DNA of 64,000 nucleotides, from positions 744,001-808,000 of the forward strand of contig OW568863.1 of the NCBI GenBank assembly GCA_938743325.2, read 5' to 3'. The position numbers and the translations under genes are program-made. Each line of letters opens with the position of its first letter. Position 1 is the stretch's first letter. This stretch comes from Pycnococcus provasolii (lineage: Eukaryota > Chlorophyta > Pseudoscourfieldiophyceae > Pseudoscourfieldiales > Pycnococcaceae). Below the pieces are notes generated by a model, which searched no databases, was not told the DNA's origin, and saw nothing but the letters and a program-made list of their open reading frames with translations. Shown here in pieces: positions 1 through 8,862 of the stretch.

Positions 1-2196
1 ATCAACGGCGAGATCGTCGTGGGGGATAACGCGTGCGCGCGATTCCTCGCGTCATCAGCTCGTAACGCACTCGTGCCGCCCGCGCCGATGGGACAACAAG
101 CGGCGGCACGCATGGCGGAGATCGACGCAGTGATTGACGCGTCCGCTTCCATGCTCGCACCACCCGCGCTCGCCATGCACGATAACATGCTCAGTGGCGC
201 GTTCGACGCAGCGATGTGCGCACGATGCCGCGACGCCTTATTGGTTAACCTCAAGGCGACCGACGAAGGGCTCAAAACCAAGACGTTTCTGTGCGGTGAC
301 GCCATCACGCTGGCGGACGTTGTCGTCTGCGTGGACGTCTTCCCCGCGTTCGCGCACGCGTTCACAGAAGCGGACAGGAAGCGTGTGCCGAACGTTACAA
401 GGTGGTTCACGACCGTCGTCAACCACCCGCACTTCGCCAAGGTGCTCGGAGGTGCGCCGAAAACGCCAAAGGCGCTCGCGGCACTGCCGACGCGAAAGCT
501 TCAGGAAGCGGCGGCACCAGCCAAGGCGGACAAGGCTGCAGCCAAGAAGCCGGCGGGTGAGAAGAAGGGTGGTGGAGGTGCCGAGCAAAAGAAAAAGGGT
601 GGTGGCGGTGCCGAGCAAAAGAAAAAGGGTGGTGGCGCCGACGCCAAGAAAGCTGGCGGGTCCAACCAGCCTTCGTCGGGTGGTGGTGTCGACATACCGA
701 AGACTGTCGAACAGTTCGGCGAGTGGTTCAGCCAGGTGTGCACGAAGGGCGAGCTCATCGAGTACTACGACGTTTCCGGATGCTACATCCTCCGCCCGTG
801 GAGCTACACCATATGGGAGCACATCAAGGACTTCTTCGACGCCGAGATTAAGAAGCTTGGCGTTCAGAACTGCTACTTCCCGATGTTCGTCACGAAGGAC
901 GTGCTCGAGAAGGAGAAGGATCACGTTGAGGGCTTCGCGCCGGAGGTGGCGTGGGTGACCAAATCCGGCGAGTCGGACCTCGAGGTGCCGCTGGCAATCC
1001 GCCCGACGTCTGAGACGGTGATGTACCCCGTCTTTGCCAAGTGGATTCGATCGCACCGCGACCTTCCGTTGAAGCTGAACCAGTGGTGCAACGTCGTGCG
1101 ATGGGAATTTAAGCACCCCACGCCCTTCATCCGCACGCGCGAGTTCCTCTGGCAGGAGGGGCACACGGCACATGCGAATAAGAAGAGTGCGGACGACGAG
1201 GTGATCACCATTCTGAAGCTGTACGCTCGCATCTACGAGGAGCTTCTCGCATGCCCCGTGATCCAGGGAGTGAAGAGCGAGAAGGAGAAGTTTGCGGGCG
1301 GCCTTTACACGACGACCGTCGAGGCATTTATTCCCACCACGGGTAAGGGTGTGCAGGGTGGCACGAGCCACAACTTGGGGCAGAACTTCGCGAAAATGTT
1401 CAACATAGAGTTTGAGTCGGAGGAGAAGGGTGCATCGAAGGGTCAGAAGAACCTCGTGTGGCAGAACAGCTGGGGCTTGACAACACGCACGATCGGCGTG
1501 ATGATCATGGTGCATGGCGACGACAATGGTCTCGTCGTGCCGCCACGCGTGGCGCCGCATCAGATTGTGATCGTGACGATTCCCAACTCGAAGATGTCCA
1601 AGGAGGAGCTCGACGCCATGGATGCCGCGGCGGAGAAACTTTCGGGTGATTTGGAGGCGCCGGGTGCGGAGCCTGCAAATCCGTTCAATGCCATCCGCTC
1701 AAAGACGGACCTTCGATCAAATTACACTCCTGGCTGGAAGTACAACTACTGGGAGATGCGCGGTGTTCCAATTCGCTGTGAGATTGGACCCAAGGACATG
1801 GCGAACAAGGCGTGTGTTTTCGTTCGACGTGACACACGCGAGAAGACATTCTGCAGCTGGTCCGAGGCTAAGGCGACGGCGACCGCTCTGCTTGCAAAGA
1901 TGCAGGCTGAGATGCTCGAGCGAGCACGAAAGCAAACACAGGAGCAGTGTTGCACGGTAACGAAGTGGGAGGATTTTGTTCCTGCACTCGACAACCGATG
2001 CATGGTGTTGACGCCTTGGCACGAGAGCGTGGAGGTTGAGGAGCTCGTGAAAACGAAGAGCAGTGCGGAGTCGGACGGAGGGGCCGCAAAGACGCTGTGT
2101 ATTCCCTTCAACCAGCCACCGCTACCTGCGGGCACGCCATGCTTTGTCAGCGGCAAGCCGGCGACGAAGTGGGCACTGTGGGGTAGGTCGTACTAA
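1..2196 (+). CDS. Prolyl-tRNA synthetase with N-terminal GST-like domain (5' partial)
   Basis: Cytosolic-type class II prolyl-tRNA synthetase, which charges tRNA-Pro. The frame is open from the first base, so the true start probably lies upstream of the window; 731 residues are visible. Residues ~30-150 resemble a GST C-terminal domain of the kind that docks synthetases into multi-enzyme complexes. Residues ~185-222 are a Lys/Gly linker with a repeated GGGGAEQKKK unit. The catalytic core begins near residue 232. Class II motif 2 is visible as RWEFKHPTPFIRTREFLWQE (~370-389) and motif 3 as GLTTRTIG..HGDDNGLVVPPR (~492-517). The C-terminal Cys-containing domain ends in WGRSY, and a terminal Tyr is typical of the eukaryote/archaeal-type enzyme. 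It converges on the acyltransferase gene about 200 bp downstream. Direct motif matches make the identity secure; docking into a complex is inference. Confidence 0.93.
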   Translation: MNGEIVVGDNACARFLASSARNALVPPAPMGQQAAARMAEIDAVIDASASMLAPPALAMHDNMLSGAFDAAMCARCRDALLVNLKATDEGLKTKTFLCGDAITLADVVVCVDVFPAFAHAFTEADRKRVPNVTRWFTTVVNHPHFAKVLGGAPKTPKALAALPTRKLQEAAAPAKADKAAAKKPAGEKKGGGGAEQKKKGGGGAEQKKKGGGADAKKAGGSNQPSSGGGVDIPKTVEQFGEWFSQVCTKGELIEYYDVSGCYILRPWSYTIWEHIKDFFDAEIKKLGVQNCYFPMFVTKDVLEKEKDHVEGFAPEVAWVTKSGESDLEVPLAIRPTSETVMYPVFAKWIRSHRDLPLKLNQWCNVVRWEFKHPTPFIRTREFLWQEGHTAHANKKSADDEVITILKLYARIYEELLACPVIQGVKSEKEKFAGGLYTTTVEAFIPTTGKGVQGGTSHNLGQNFAKMFNIEFESEEKGASKGQKNLVWQNSWGLTTRTIGVMIMVHGDDNGLVVPPRVAPHQIVIVTIPNSKMSKEELDAMDAAAEKLSGDLEAPGAEPANPFNAIRSKTDLRSNYTPGWKYNYWEMRGVPIRCEIGPKDMANKACVFVRRDTREKTFCSWSEAKATATALLAKMQAEMLERARKQTQEQCCTVTKWEDFVPALDNRCMVLTPWHESVEVEELVKTKSSAESDGGAAKTLCIPFNQPPLPAGTPCFVSGKPATKWALWGRSY

Positions 2197-2404
2197 AACA
2201 ACAAAATGCGATTTGACAACAACTTTCCCCCCCCTTTTTTTTCCTTAGTAACGAATCGGAGCACATTACCGTTGAGGTCATATTATCAGATAATGTTATT
2301 ATTTTTTTTGGTTGAAAGGGGGACTCAAGGAAAATAAGAACTATCGTAGGGAAGTTTCAGCTTCAAAAACATTGGTCTGCCTCACTTTTTGATTAAAATC
2401 CTTT

Positions 2405-4378
2405 TTACTTGCGAACCAGGAACGGAATCAGAACAGCTAAGCCCGCCACAACCAACGGGATGGTCGTGAGCAGACTTGCGACGTTTACCTTCGACTTGGC
2501 CCCTTTCAACTTGAGCGCTGGGACGTTCGCCTCGCTGCCATCCTTCGCCACCGCTTCCTGCATCTCCTTCATCCACTTCATGGTGGAGCAGATGTTCGAA
2601 GCGAAGGCGCTCGAAGACGTTCCGGATGACGCGCCCTTGAAGGATGTCACGCAGAATGACATCTGCGCCTTGTCGACCAAGTAGCCGATACCGTATCCCT
2701 CACCCGTGACGGGCCCGAAGCCGAAGAGGTCGATGTAAGGCTGGCTTCCGTTGGACGTCGAAAGGAGCCAGTCCTTCGAACGCGCGGTGATCTTGTCCGT
2801 CAGCGCGGGCGCCGAGATGCCCTTCTTCGCCGCGAGCTTGCCAAGCGCCATGAGGTGACGATCACATCCAAGTCCAGATGCCGCCGCCCTGGAAACGCCC
2901 TGGTGCGCCGCCGCCGCCGCCTCGAGTGCTGCCTTGACTTCACCGCCAGCTGCCACAGCCTCGACGAGCTTCTTGCCCTCAGGTGTGACGGTTCGAATCG
3001 TCTCAGTTCGTCCGTGGAAGAACTTGCGCGTCGCGCACGCCTCGTACGTCGCAGCCATCTTGCCGTGCATCATGCGGTACACAATCTGGTACACCATCTG
3101 CGCGACGGCGTCCGGTCCCATCTTCCACGTCTTGCACTGATCCTTGCCAAACGCGTCGCAGCGCAGCGCCTTGCATGCGACGCCGCCAATCAGCTTCTCG
3201 TACGCCGATTTGGCGGAGGCGATGGACGACTTCAGGCTCGCGCTGCTCGCCCACGCGAGCTCGTTCGGCTGCGCGATCGGCGTGTCGACGGTCTTCACGT
3301 CGAGCGGCGCCTTGCCGTCGACGTCCATCATCACGTCGCGGATGAAGCGTCCCCATCCCGTTCCGTCCGAGTAGCTGTGCTCAAAGCAGATGCCCATGTG
3401 TCCCGCGGTGTCAACGATGAGGCAGTGCTTGTCGTACCAGCGGTTCGTGCACGGTCCCATGAGAAGCGCGTTGGCGGTGTCGTCGAGCGTCTGCCAGTAG
3501 TCCGTGTCGAGGCAGACGACGATGAGAGCCTTGTCAATCGCGCTCAGCGCCGCCTTGTTCGTGGCATTCGACTCCATTTCCGCACGCACGGATGCCCACG
3601 TATCACGGGGCGCGGTGGTCATCACCTGCGCGCACGTGCTGGTGTCGGCAGGTGTCGCCGCCTGTGCCACGCACTCGCGCATGAGTGTCGCGCACGCGTC
3701 AGCGTTCAGAACGCCTCCTGACGTCGGGTCGACGACGGGAACGTTGAAGACGTGTCCGTTGCAGAGCACGACGACGTTGGTGGATTCGTGCTGGTGCTGC
3801 GCGAGAACGTCGCATCCCTTGGTGGGTATTTTCGCCGTGCCGAACATGCGTTGGAAAGCGCTCGAGCACATGGGGTTTCCCTTTGGGTCCGTGTCGGGCT
3901 TAAGGTTTCCCGAGAGGACGACACGCGACCACTTGGCGAAGCTTGAGACGAACGCTCCCGCACGTTTGCACTGGTCCATGTTGTTTGGGTTTTTGTCGTT
4001 TGTGATTCCAAAGAACGGGCTGAAGTTGATGGGTGCACAGTCTCGCGATCCGTTGTACATGTCATCCCAGTGGTTTTCGAAGTAGTGGTGCGGATATGCG
4101 GCACTGGAGGATCGTACTTTTTCCTCGGCAAGAAGAAGATCTTGAAGTTGAGCACCAACTCCAGCTTCGAATTCCTGCCATAGAGCATTTGTTGCAGACG
4201 CTTCTTTTGCATCACACAGGGGTAGAGTCGATTCCAGATTACGTTTCATCGTATCTGCTAATGCCGGGATGGGGACACTTTTCAGGGCGTAGATGTTATT
4301 GCCAAACAATTCGGTAAAATCGTATGGCGAGAACGAAGGAGGTGACTCAGATTGTGTTGGTGGAGGTGCAGACGTCAT
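2405..4378 (-). CDS. Carnitine/choline O-acyltransferase family protein, tail-anchored
   Basis: A 657-residue member of the carnitine/choline acyltransferase family, which moves acyl groups between CoA and carnitine. The catalytic His sits in CFEHSYSDG (~residue 334), equivalent to the EHxxxDG signature. RKFFHGRTETIRT and the glycine-rich FGFGPVTGEGYGIGY (~554-568) match the family's carnitine/CoA-site blocks, and GCDRHLMAL is also typical. The last ~25 residues are a hydrophobic helix ending in VRK, which looks like a C-terminal tail anchor. Animal CPT1 instead has N-terminal membrane helices, so this arrangement is unusual. No N-terminal transit peptide is obvious. Short-, medium- or long-chain preference cannot be read from sequence alone. 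The start at 4378 is the first Met and gives the normal family length. Confidence 0.88.
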   Translation of the reverse strand: MTSAPPPTQSESPPSFSPYDFTELFGNNIYALKSVPIPALADTMKRNLESTLPLCDAKEASATNALWQEFEAGVGAQLQDLLLAEEKVRSSSAAYPHHYFENHWDDMYNGSRDCAPINFSPFFGITNDKNPNNMDQCKRAGAFVSSFAKWSRVVLSGNLKPDTDPKGNPMCSSAFQRMFGTAKIPTKGCDVLAQHQHESTNVVVLCNGHVFNVPVVDPTSGGVLNADACATLMRECVAQAATPADTSTCAQVMTTAPRDTWASVRAEMESNATNKAALSAIDKALIVVCLDTDYWQTLDDTANALLMGPCTNRWYDKHCLIVDTAGHMGICFEHSYSDGTGWGRFIRDVMMDVDGKAPLDVKTVDTPIAQPNELAWASSASLKSSIASAKSAYEKLIGGVACKALRCDAFGKDQCKTWKMGPDAVAQMVYQIVYRMMHGKMAATYEACATRKFFHGRTETIRTVTPEGKKLVEAVAAGGEVKAALEAAAAAHQGVSRAAASGLGCDRHLMALGKLAAKKGISAPALTDKITARSKDWLLSTSNGSQPYIDLFGFGPVTGEGYGIGYLVDKAQMSFCVTSFKGASSGTSSSAFASNICSTMKWMKEMQEAVAKDGSEANVPALKLKGAKSKVNVASLLTTIPLVVAGLAVLIPFLVRK

Positions 4379-4536
4379 GATAACCTAGCTTAAGATAACC
4401 TATCGTAGCTGAAGTTATAGGTAGCCTAAAAGAAGCTCAACAAACAGGAACTGTGTGAATGAAATAACGCTCGACGTTGAAAAAACGAGTGATGGAGCGA
4501 GTGATCTGGTGGATAAAAAAAAGAGCACACACTTTG

Positions 4537-4556
4537 GGGGGGGGGGGGGGGGGGGG
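4537..4556 (+). repeat. Poly-G homopolymer run (20 G)
   Basis: An uninterrupted run of twenty G residues in the repeat block. The exact length is likely to be uncertain in sequencing. Confidence 0.9.
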
Positions 4557-4833
4557 CTCTCCTGGGATCGCTCTACTGTGGCTAATCTAATAGGTTGGCG
4601 CCCTTGCGGTCGCGTGGGTTCGGTAGACCCTGGGATCCCTGTATAGATGGCAAAATACTACCTTTTAGTATGCTCTCTCCCGACTTGTAGCGCCGACCAT
4701 GTTCTGGACTGTGTTTGGGGACCCCTTTTAGACTCAGGCGGGGCAACGCAGATGGAGCATGGACCATTTCTCACGACCATTTTCCACCTGGACTTGTAGC
4801 GCCGACCAAACTAGTAGGTACTCCATCACTGAT

Positions 4834-4884
4834 AGGGTTAGGGTTAGGATTAGGGTTAGGGTTAGGGTTAGGGTTAGGGTTAGG
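4834..4884 (+). repeat. Interstitial TTAGGG telomere-type array
   Basis: About eight TTAGGG units with one degenerate unit (TTAGGA). It lies inside the chromosome between genes, so it is not a chromosome end here. Confidence 0.9.
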
Positions 4885-4933
4885 CAGTTGGTTCTTATTA
4901 TTTTAACTCCCCCACGCTTTGTGATAATTGTGG

Positions 4934-5027
4934 ACGTTGTGGGTGGAGAGGGCTTCGCCTGCTTCTAGGGGACACGCGCACGGGTGTCTACTTCGCTGTA
5001 CTAACACCCTCGATGCACACAAATGAA
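4934..5027. repeat. 94-bp direct repeat, copy 1
   Basis: Nearly identical to 5297-5390, offset 363 bp. Both begin ACGTTGTGGGTGGAGAGGG and end CACAAATGAA. A few substitutions separate them. Confidence 0.88.
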
Positions 5028-5296
5028 GTGTGTTACGAGCGTTTTGAAAAAATGGACCGGGAGTCTAGTCAGAACCCGTCGCCTCCCGCCTCGTCAAGTA
5101 GAGAGAGCTCGAGGGCTCGAATGCGATGGCGGCGAACATGTCTTACTATAACCGCGTGCCCCGTGCTATAGGCTCGCCACCGGGGCCGTTGGGGGGCATG
5201 ACGCCTCCCCCGCCGTGCTCGACGGTTGCATCCCCATAGTAGTTTGATGACTGAGATGAGAATCGATTAGGGGTTATCTTTGGGGTATCATTGTGT

Positions 5297-5390
5297 ACGT
5301 TGTGGGTGGAGAGGGCGTCGCCTGCTTCTAGGGGCCCCGCGCACGGGTGTCTACTTCGCTGTACTATCACCCACGATGCACACAAATGAA
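5297..5390. repeat. 94-bp direct repeat, copy 2
   Basis: Second copy of the repeat at 4934-5027. It directly abuts the left edge of the TSP3-like array, so the two may have been duplicated or mobilised together. Confidence 0.88.
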
Positions 5391-6390
5391 CGGGAATGCC
5401 GTCGCCGTCGTCGTCGTTGTCCTGACTGTCCGCCGGGATGCCGTCGTTATCGTCGTCTTCATCCTCGCTATCTGGGATGCCGTCGCCGTCGCTGTCCACC
5501 TTCTCGAGGTGGTCGGGATGCCGTCGCCGTCGTCGTCGTTGTCTGGCTGTCCGGGATGCCGTCGTTATCGTCGTCTTCATCCTCGCTATCATCTGTAATG
5601 CCGTCGCCGTCGCTGTCCACCTTCTCAAGATGGTGGTCGGGTATGCCGTCGCCGTCGCTGTGCACCTTCTCGAGGTGAACGGGAATGCCGTCGCCGTCGT
5701 CGTCGTTCAGTTGTCCTGACTGTCCGCCGGGATGCCGTCGTTATCGTCGTCTTCATCCTCGCTATCTGGGATGCCGTCGCCGTCGCTGTCCACCTTCTCG
5801 AGGTGGTCGGGATGCCGTCGCCGTCGTCGTCGTTGTCTGGCTGTCCGAGATGCCGTCGTTATCGTCGTCGTCATCCTCGCTATCATCTGTAATGCCGTCG
5901 CCGTCGCTGTCCACCTTCTCAAGATGGTGGTCGGGTATGCCGTCGCCGTCGCTGTCCACCTTCTCGAGGTGAACGGGAATGCCGTCGCCGTCGTCGTCGT
6001 TGTCCTGAATGTCCGGGATGCCGTCGTTATCGTCGTCTTCATCCTCGCTATCTGGGATGCCGTCGCCGTCGCTGTCCACCTTCTCGAGGTGGTCGGGATG
6101 CCGTCGCCGTCGTCGTCGTTGTCTGGCTGTCCGAGATGCCGTCGTTATCGTCGTCGTCATCCTCGCTATCATCTGTAATGCCGTCGCCGTCGCTGTCCAC
6201 CTTCTCAAGATGGTGGTCGGGTATGCCGTCGCCGTCGCTGTCCACCTTCTCGAGGTGAACGGGAATGCCGTCGCCGTCGTCGTCGTTGTCCTGACTGTCC
6301 GGGATGCCGTCGTTATCGTCTGTCGTCGTCCTCGCTATCTGGGATGCCGTCGCTGTCGCTGTCCACCTTCTCAAGGTGGTCGGGAATAAA
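5391..6390 (-). pseudogene. Decayed tandem array encoding thrombospondin type-3-like Ca-binding repeats
   Basis: Read on the minus strand, the array encodes repeats such as VDSDGDGIPDSEDEDDDNDG, IPDIQDNDDDGDGIP and LEKVDSDGDGITDDSED. These Asp-rich DxDxDG loops resemble thrombospondin type-3 calcium-binding repeats. At DNA level it is a tandem repeat of about 286 bp (GGGATGCCGTCG anchors at 5435, 5729, 6015 and 6301); the first unit is 8 bp longer because of small insertions. 286 is not a multiple of three, and the DxDGD frame is lost and regained inside each unit, so no single long protein frame crosses the array. I see no signal peptide or flanking domain. It is best read as an amplified fragment of a secreted Ca-binding repeat protein gene that no longer encodes one protein. 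Confidence 0.65.
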
Positions 6391-6548
6391 AGGTCTACCA
6401 CATGTCCTAGGAACTACCTGCCAGGATGTAGCCGCCGACCAGCGATTAGGTTCACGGAACAGGTAACCCGAAAGGGTCTACCGAATAGATGGCCAGGTGT
6501 CAACTTTGGGATCCATAATTAAACAAGTTCTTCATACCATCTGGCCCC

Positions 6549-6692
6549 CGACCTGTGGCGCCTAGGGTCCCTCCGACTTATTTGGTCCGCCGACCTGTAG
6601 GCCCCGACCAGCGATTTTCGCCGACCTGTGGCGCCTAGGGTCCCTCCGACTTATTTGGTCGGCCGACCTGTAGGCCCGACCAGCGATTTTCG
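6549..6692. repeat. Two-copy 73-bp tandem repeat
   Basis: Two nearly identical units starting CGACCTGTGGCGCCTAGGG at 6549 and 6622. Each ends GACCAGCGATTTTCG. Related GCCGACC words are scattered through the preceding 2 kb. Confidence 0.88.
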
Positions 6693-6835
6693 TCCCGGTA
6701 ACCATAGACCCTAGAGGGTCTACCGAATTAATCTTTTGGGACATATTCTTAGACTATCGTGCGGATAGAAATCCGTGTTATGTGTTGTTCCCCGAGGGCT
6801 GGTTGAGTGAGTGCTCCCAATAATAGCGATTCTTC

Positions 6836-7005
6836 GGGGTAGGAATAACTTATTCGGGGTTCGGGGTTCACGAGGGGTCACCCTAACCCCTAAAAACTCC
6901 TCTCGGGGTTTCTCTCGCATTTCTCTCGGGGTTTCTCTCGGGGTTAGTCTCGGGCTCTCGCCTCTCGGCGTTAAGGGAGTCTCGGGGTTTCTTTCGTCAT
7001 TGAAG
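6836..7005 (+). repeat. CGGGGTT-rich irregular repeat before the bL17 gene
   Basis: Irregular repeats of CGGGGTT and TCTCTCGGGGTTTCTCTCG over about 170 bp. The stretch is strongly G-biased on the plus strand and lies 230-400 bp upstream of the bL17 start. It may be part of the promoter or 5' UTR. A similar CCC/GGGTT-rich stretch precedes the gene at 24707. Confidence 0.6.
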
Positions 7006-7233
7006 GAGGGCAGATCCTCGGGGAGAGACACCTCTACCTGGGGAAAGGAGGCGAGACGGAAGGAAATAAATAGCTCGAAAGAAAGAACCGGTATCCCCTT
7101 CTTCGTCCTGGTTTGGAGAGGCCCCCCCGACCCTATCCCATTTTCGTGGCTCCTCCTCTTTTCAGACGCCCCTTTCTTCCTCTGTTTTTTCCTTCTGTCC
7201 ATTTTATTTTCGTCGTTGTCATAACACTGCACC

Positions 7234-7830
7234 ATGATGCTCTCCGCCCGTCCTCGTCCTGTCCGTGTCGTTTCACGTGTCGTGTCAAGCAGCGCATCCT
7301 CGACGGCGGTGCGAGTGCCTAACCGCGCCTTTTGTGCACAGAGGAGGCAAATGGGTGGTCGGGCTTCCTCCAATCTGCTCAGTGCTGCTGCAGCACCTTC
7401 AGCAGCGCTCTCCGCCGCCGCCTGCATTGTTACCACCACCGTTGGAAACGGAGTCTCCAACGGAGCTATCGCGTTCATGATGAGGCACCGCAAGAAACTT
7501 GCGAAGTTGGGACGACCGGCGGACCAGCGAAAGGCGCTCATGCGCAGCCTGACGACGGAGCTGCTGCGCTACGGACGCATCAAGACGACGCAGGCCAAGG
7601 CCAAGGCGATGCGAAAGCCCGTCGACCACATGATCACGCTCGCCAAGCGAGGAACAGACTGGGACATGGTACAGGCGATGGCGTACCTCTACGACAAGCA
7701 GCTCGTCAAGAGCCTGTTCGAGGCTGTGCCGGACCGGTACAGCGACCGCGAGGGTGGGTACACGAGGATTTACAAAACCATGCCCCGTCGTGGAGACAAC
7801 GCACCCATGGCAATCATCGAGCTGGTGTAA
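7234..7830 (+). CDS. Organellar ribosomal protein bL17
   Basis: 198 residues. Residues ~82-198 form a complete bacterial-type bL17: [20 protein letters not shown], then [20 protein letters not shown], ending with a [20 protein letters not shown] block. The first ~80 residues are rich in Ser, Ala, Arg and Val and contain no acidic residues, as expected for an organelle transit peptide. The mature part keeps the internal Met that starts bacterial L17. L17 sits near the exit tunnel of the large subunit. Plastid is more likely than mitochondrion by similarity to plant plastid L17, but this cannot be settled here. The first of two adjacent Met codons is taken as start. Confidence 0.92.
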   Translation: MMLSARPRPVRVVSRVVSSSASSTAVRVPNRAFCAQRRQMGGRASSNLLSAAAAPSAALSAAACIVTTTVGNGVSNGAIAFMMRHRKKLAKLGRPADQRKALMRSLTTELLRYGRIKTTQAKAKAMRKPVDHMITLAKRGTDWDMVQAMAYLYDKQLVKSLFEAVPDRYSDREGGYTRIYKTMPRRGDNAPMAIIELV

Positions 7831-7980
7831 GTAGTCAAGATGAATGAGAAGAGGGTGTGCTTACTTACTTCCGACGGAAAGGGGTGTGTGTAACCTTGAC
7901 GAAAACATTTTAAGTCTCCGCAGAGTTGATGACGTGAACGCAATATATTTATTTTTTGTCTTATGTTTTTTCTTTACTAG

Positions 7981-8862
7981 CTAAGAAGACGTCGTCATTA
8001 TGCACTTAAGAAGCTTCCCGCTGTACTCGAAGCTCTTCGAAGTCTCCTCAAGGCAGTGGTCCTTCTCGTCGCGCGTCCATCCTGTCGCAACGTCGTCGAT
8101 AGTCGCCTTCACGTCACCCAAAAGCTCCTTCATCCTCTCCTTCTCCTCCTCATCCGTCTGCTCACCACCGTCTGCCGCAGGATACTGGTAGAACGCGAGC
8201 GTCTCACCCTCGAGGCACTTGTCACTGACCATCTTACCAATCATACGACCTCCCGCGGTGTGCGCAAAGTAGACGTTGTAGTAGTGGCAGATAAAGGCGG
8301 GCGGGTCCTTCTCAGCGAGCTCGCGCAGCAGTTTGGCGTACGTTCGTCCTGGCCCGTCTTCGCTCGGCTCGTACTTTGCGAGGTCGTATTTCGACATCAT
8401 CGCGTCTATGTCGCGTGCGAGCACGTCGCCACGCTCCAAGCCCGTTCCCTGGAATCGCGCGAACGCGGAGTCTGCGTCCGCGTTCGCCATGATGGTCTCC
8501 ATGGTGTCGTACACCTCCTTCGACTCGCTGAGAAACGCGAGGTATCCGTCTCGCGTGGGTGCAAACTTCGGCCGTTCCTTCGGCATCTCCGCCTGTCCTT
8601 CCTTGGGTGCCTGTTCCCTTGTGTGCAGTTTCATCGCGACGATTCTCATTTCCTCGACGAATCCTTTCTTTTCCCCTGGACGCGGCCGAGCCGTGTCCGT
8701 GGATGAACCTGTGGTGGATGACGTGGATGACCGAGAAATCCAACTCCTCTCCGACCGAGACAGACCCCGCCGCCGAGAACGAGAAGAGGAGGAGGAGGAT
8801 CGCACGAAGGAGGATCGCCGAGAAGAAGACATGGACATGGACATGGACATGGACGCAGACAT
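7981..8862 (-). CDS. HO1: Plastid haem oxygenase (biliverdin-forming, HY1-type)
   Basis: Plant/algal-type haem oxygenase, which opens haem to biliverdin IXα, Fe2+ and CO using ferredoxin. It feeds phytochromobilin/bilin synthesis. Diagnostic blocks: FVEEMRIVAMKLHTREQA, where the His is the proximal haem ligand; GYLAFLSESKEVYDTME; and LAEKDPPAFICHYYNVYFAH followed by TAGGRMIGK. The Ser/Met/Arg-rich N-terminus starting MSASMSMSMSSSRR is a typical plastid transit peptide, so I chose the Met at 8862. An upstream Met at 8916 adds 18 residues including three acidic ones, which is less transit-like but possible. The catalytic region is complete to the stop. Confidence 0.92.
   Translation of the reverse strand: MSASMSMSMSMSSSRRSSFVRSSSSSSRSRRRGLSRSERSWISRSSTSSTTGSSTDTARPRPGEKKGFVEEMRIVAMKLHTREQAPKEGQAEMPKERPKFAPTRDGYLAFLSESKEVYDTMETIMANADADSAFARFQGTGLERGDVLARDIDAMMSKYDLAKYEPSEDGPGRTYAKLLRELAEKDPPAFICHYYNVYFAHTAGGRMIGKMVSDKCLEGETLAFYQYPAADGGEQTDEEEKERMKELLGDVKATIDDVATGWTRDEKDHCLEETSKSFEYSGKLLKCIMTTSS

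Larger units (their letters stand above)
4379..5384. other. Repeat-rich non-coding stretch, left part
   Basis: No convincing gene. It holds a 20-bp G run, a TTAGGG array and the first copy of a 94-bp direct repeat. A short motif close to TGTAGCGCCGACC appears several times (around 4685, 4795, and as variants near 6425, 6550-6690 and 29728). Small open frames here are low in coding character. Confidence 0.6.
6391..7233. other. Repeat-rich non-coding stretch, right part (upstream of bL17)
   Basis: Contains the 73-bp tandem repeat (6549-6692) and a GGGGTT/CTCTCGGGG-rich stretch from about 6836. The latter part is the upstream region of the bL17 gene. No other gene is supported. Confidence 0.6.

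Noticed and set aside
238-1560. 440-codon minus-strand open frame across ProRS
   Set aside because: Antisense shadow of the synthetase; no motifs of its own.
4834-4884. Chromosome end
   Set aside because: TTAGGG arrays occur at several internal sites with ordinary genes on both sides.
5280-6389. Plus-strand frames rich in PSPSLSTFSR and SSSSS
   Set aside because: They are the reverse reading of the DxDGD repeats; the minus strand gives the meaningful protein pattern.
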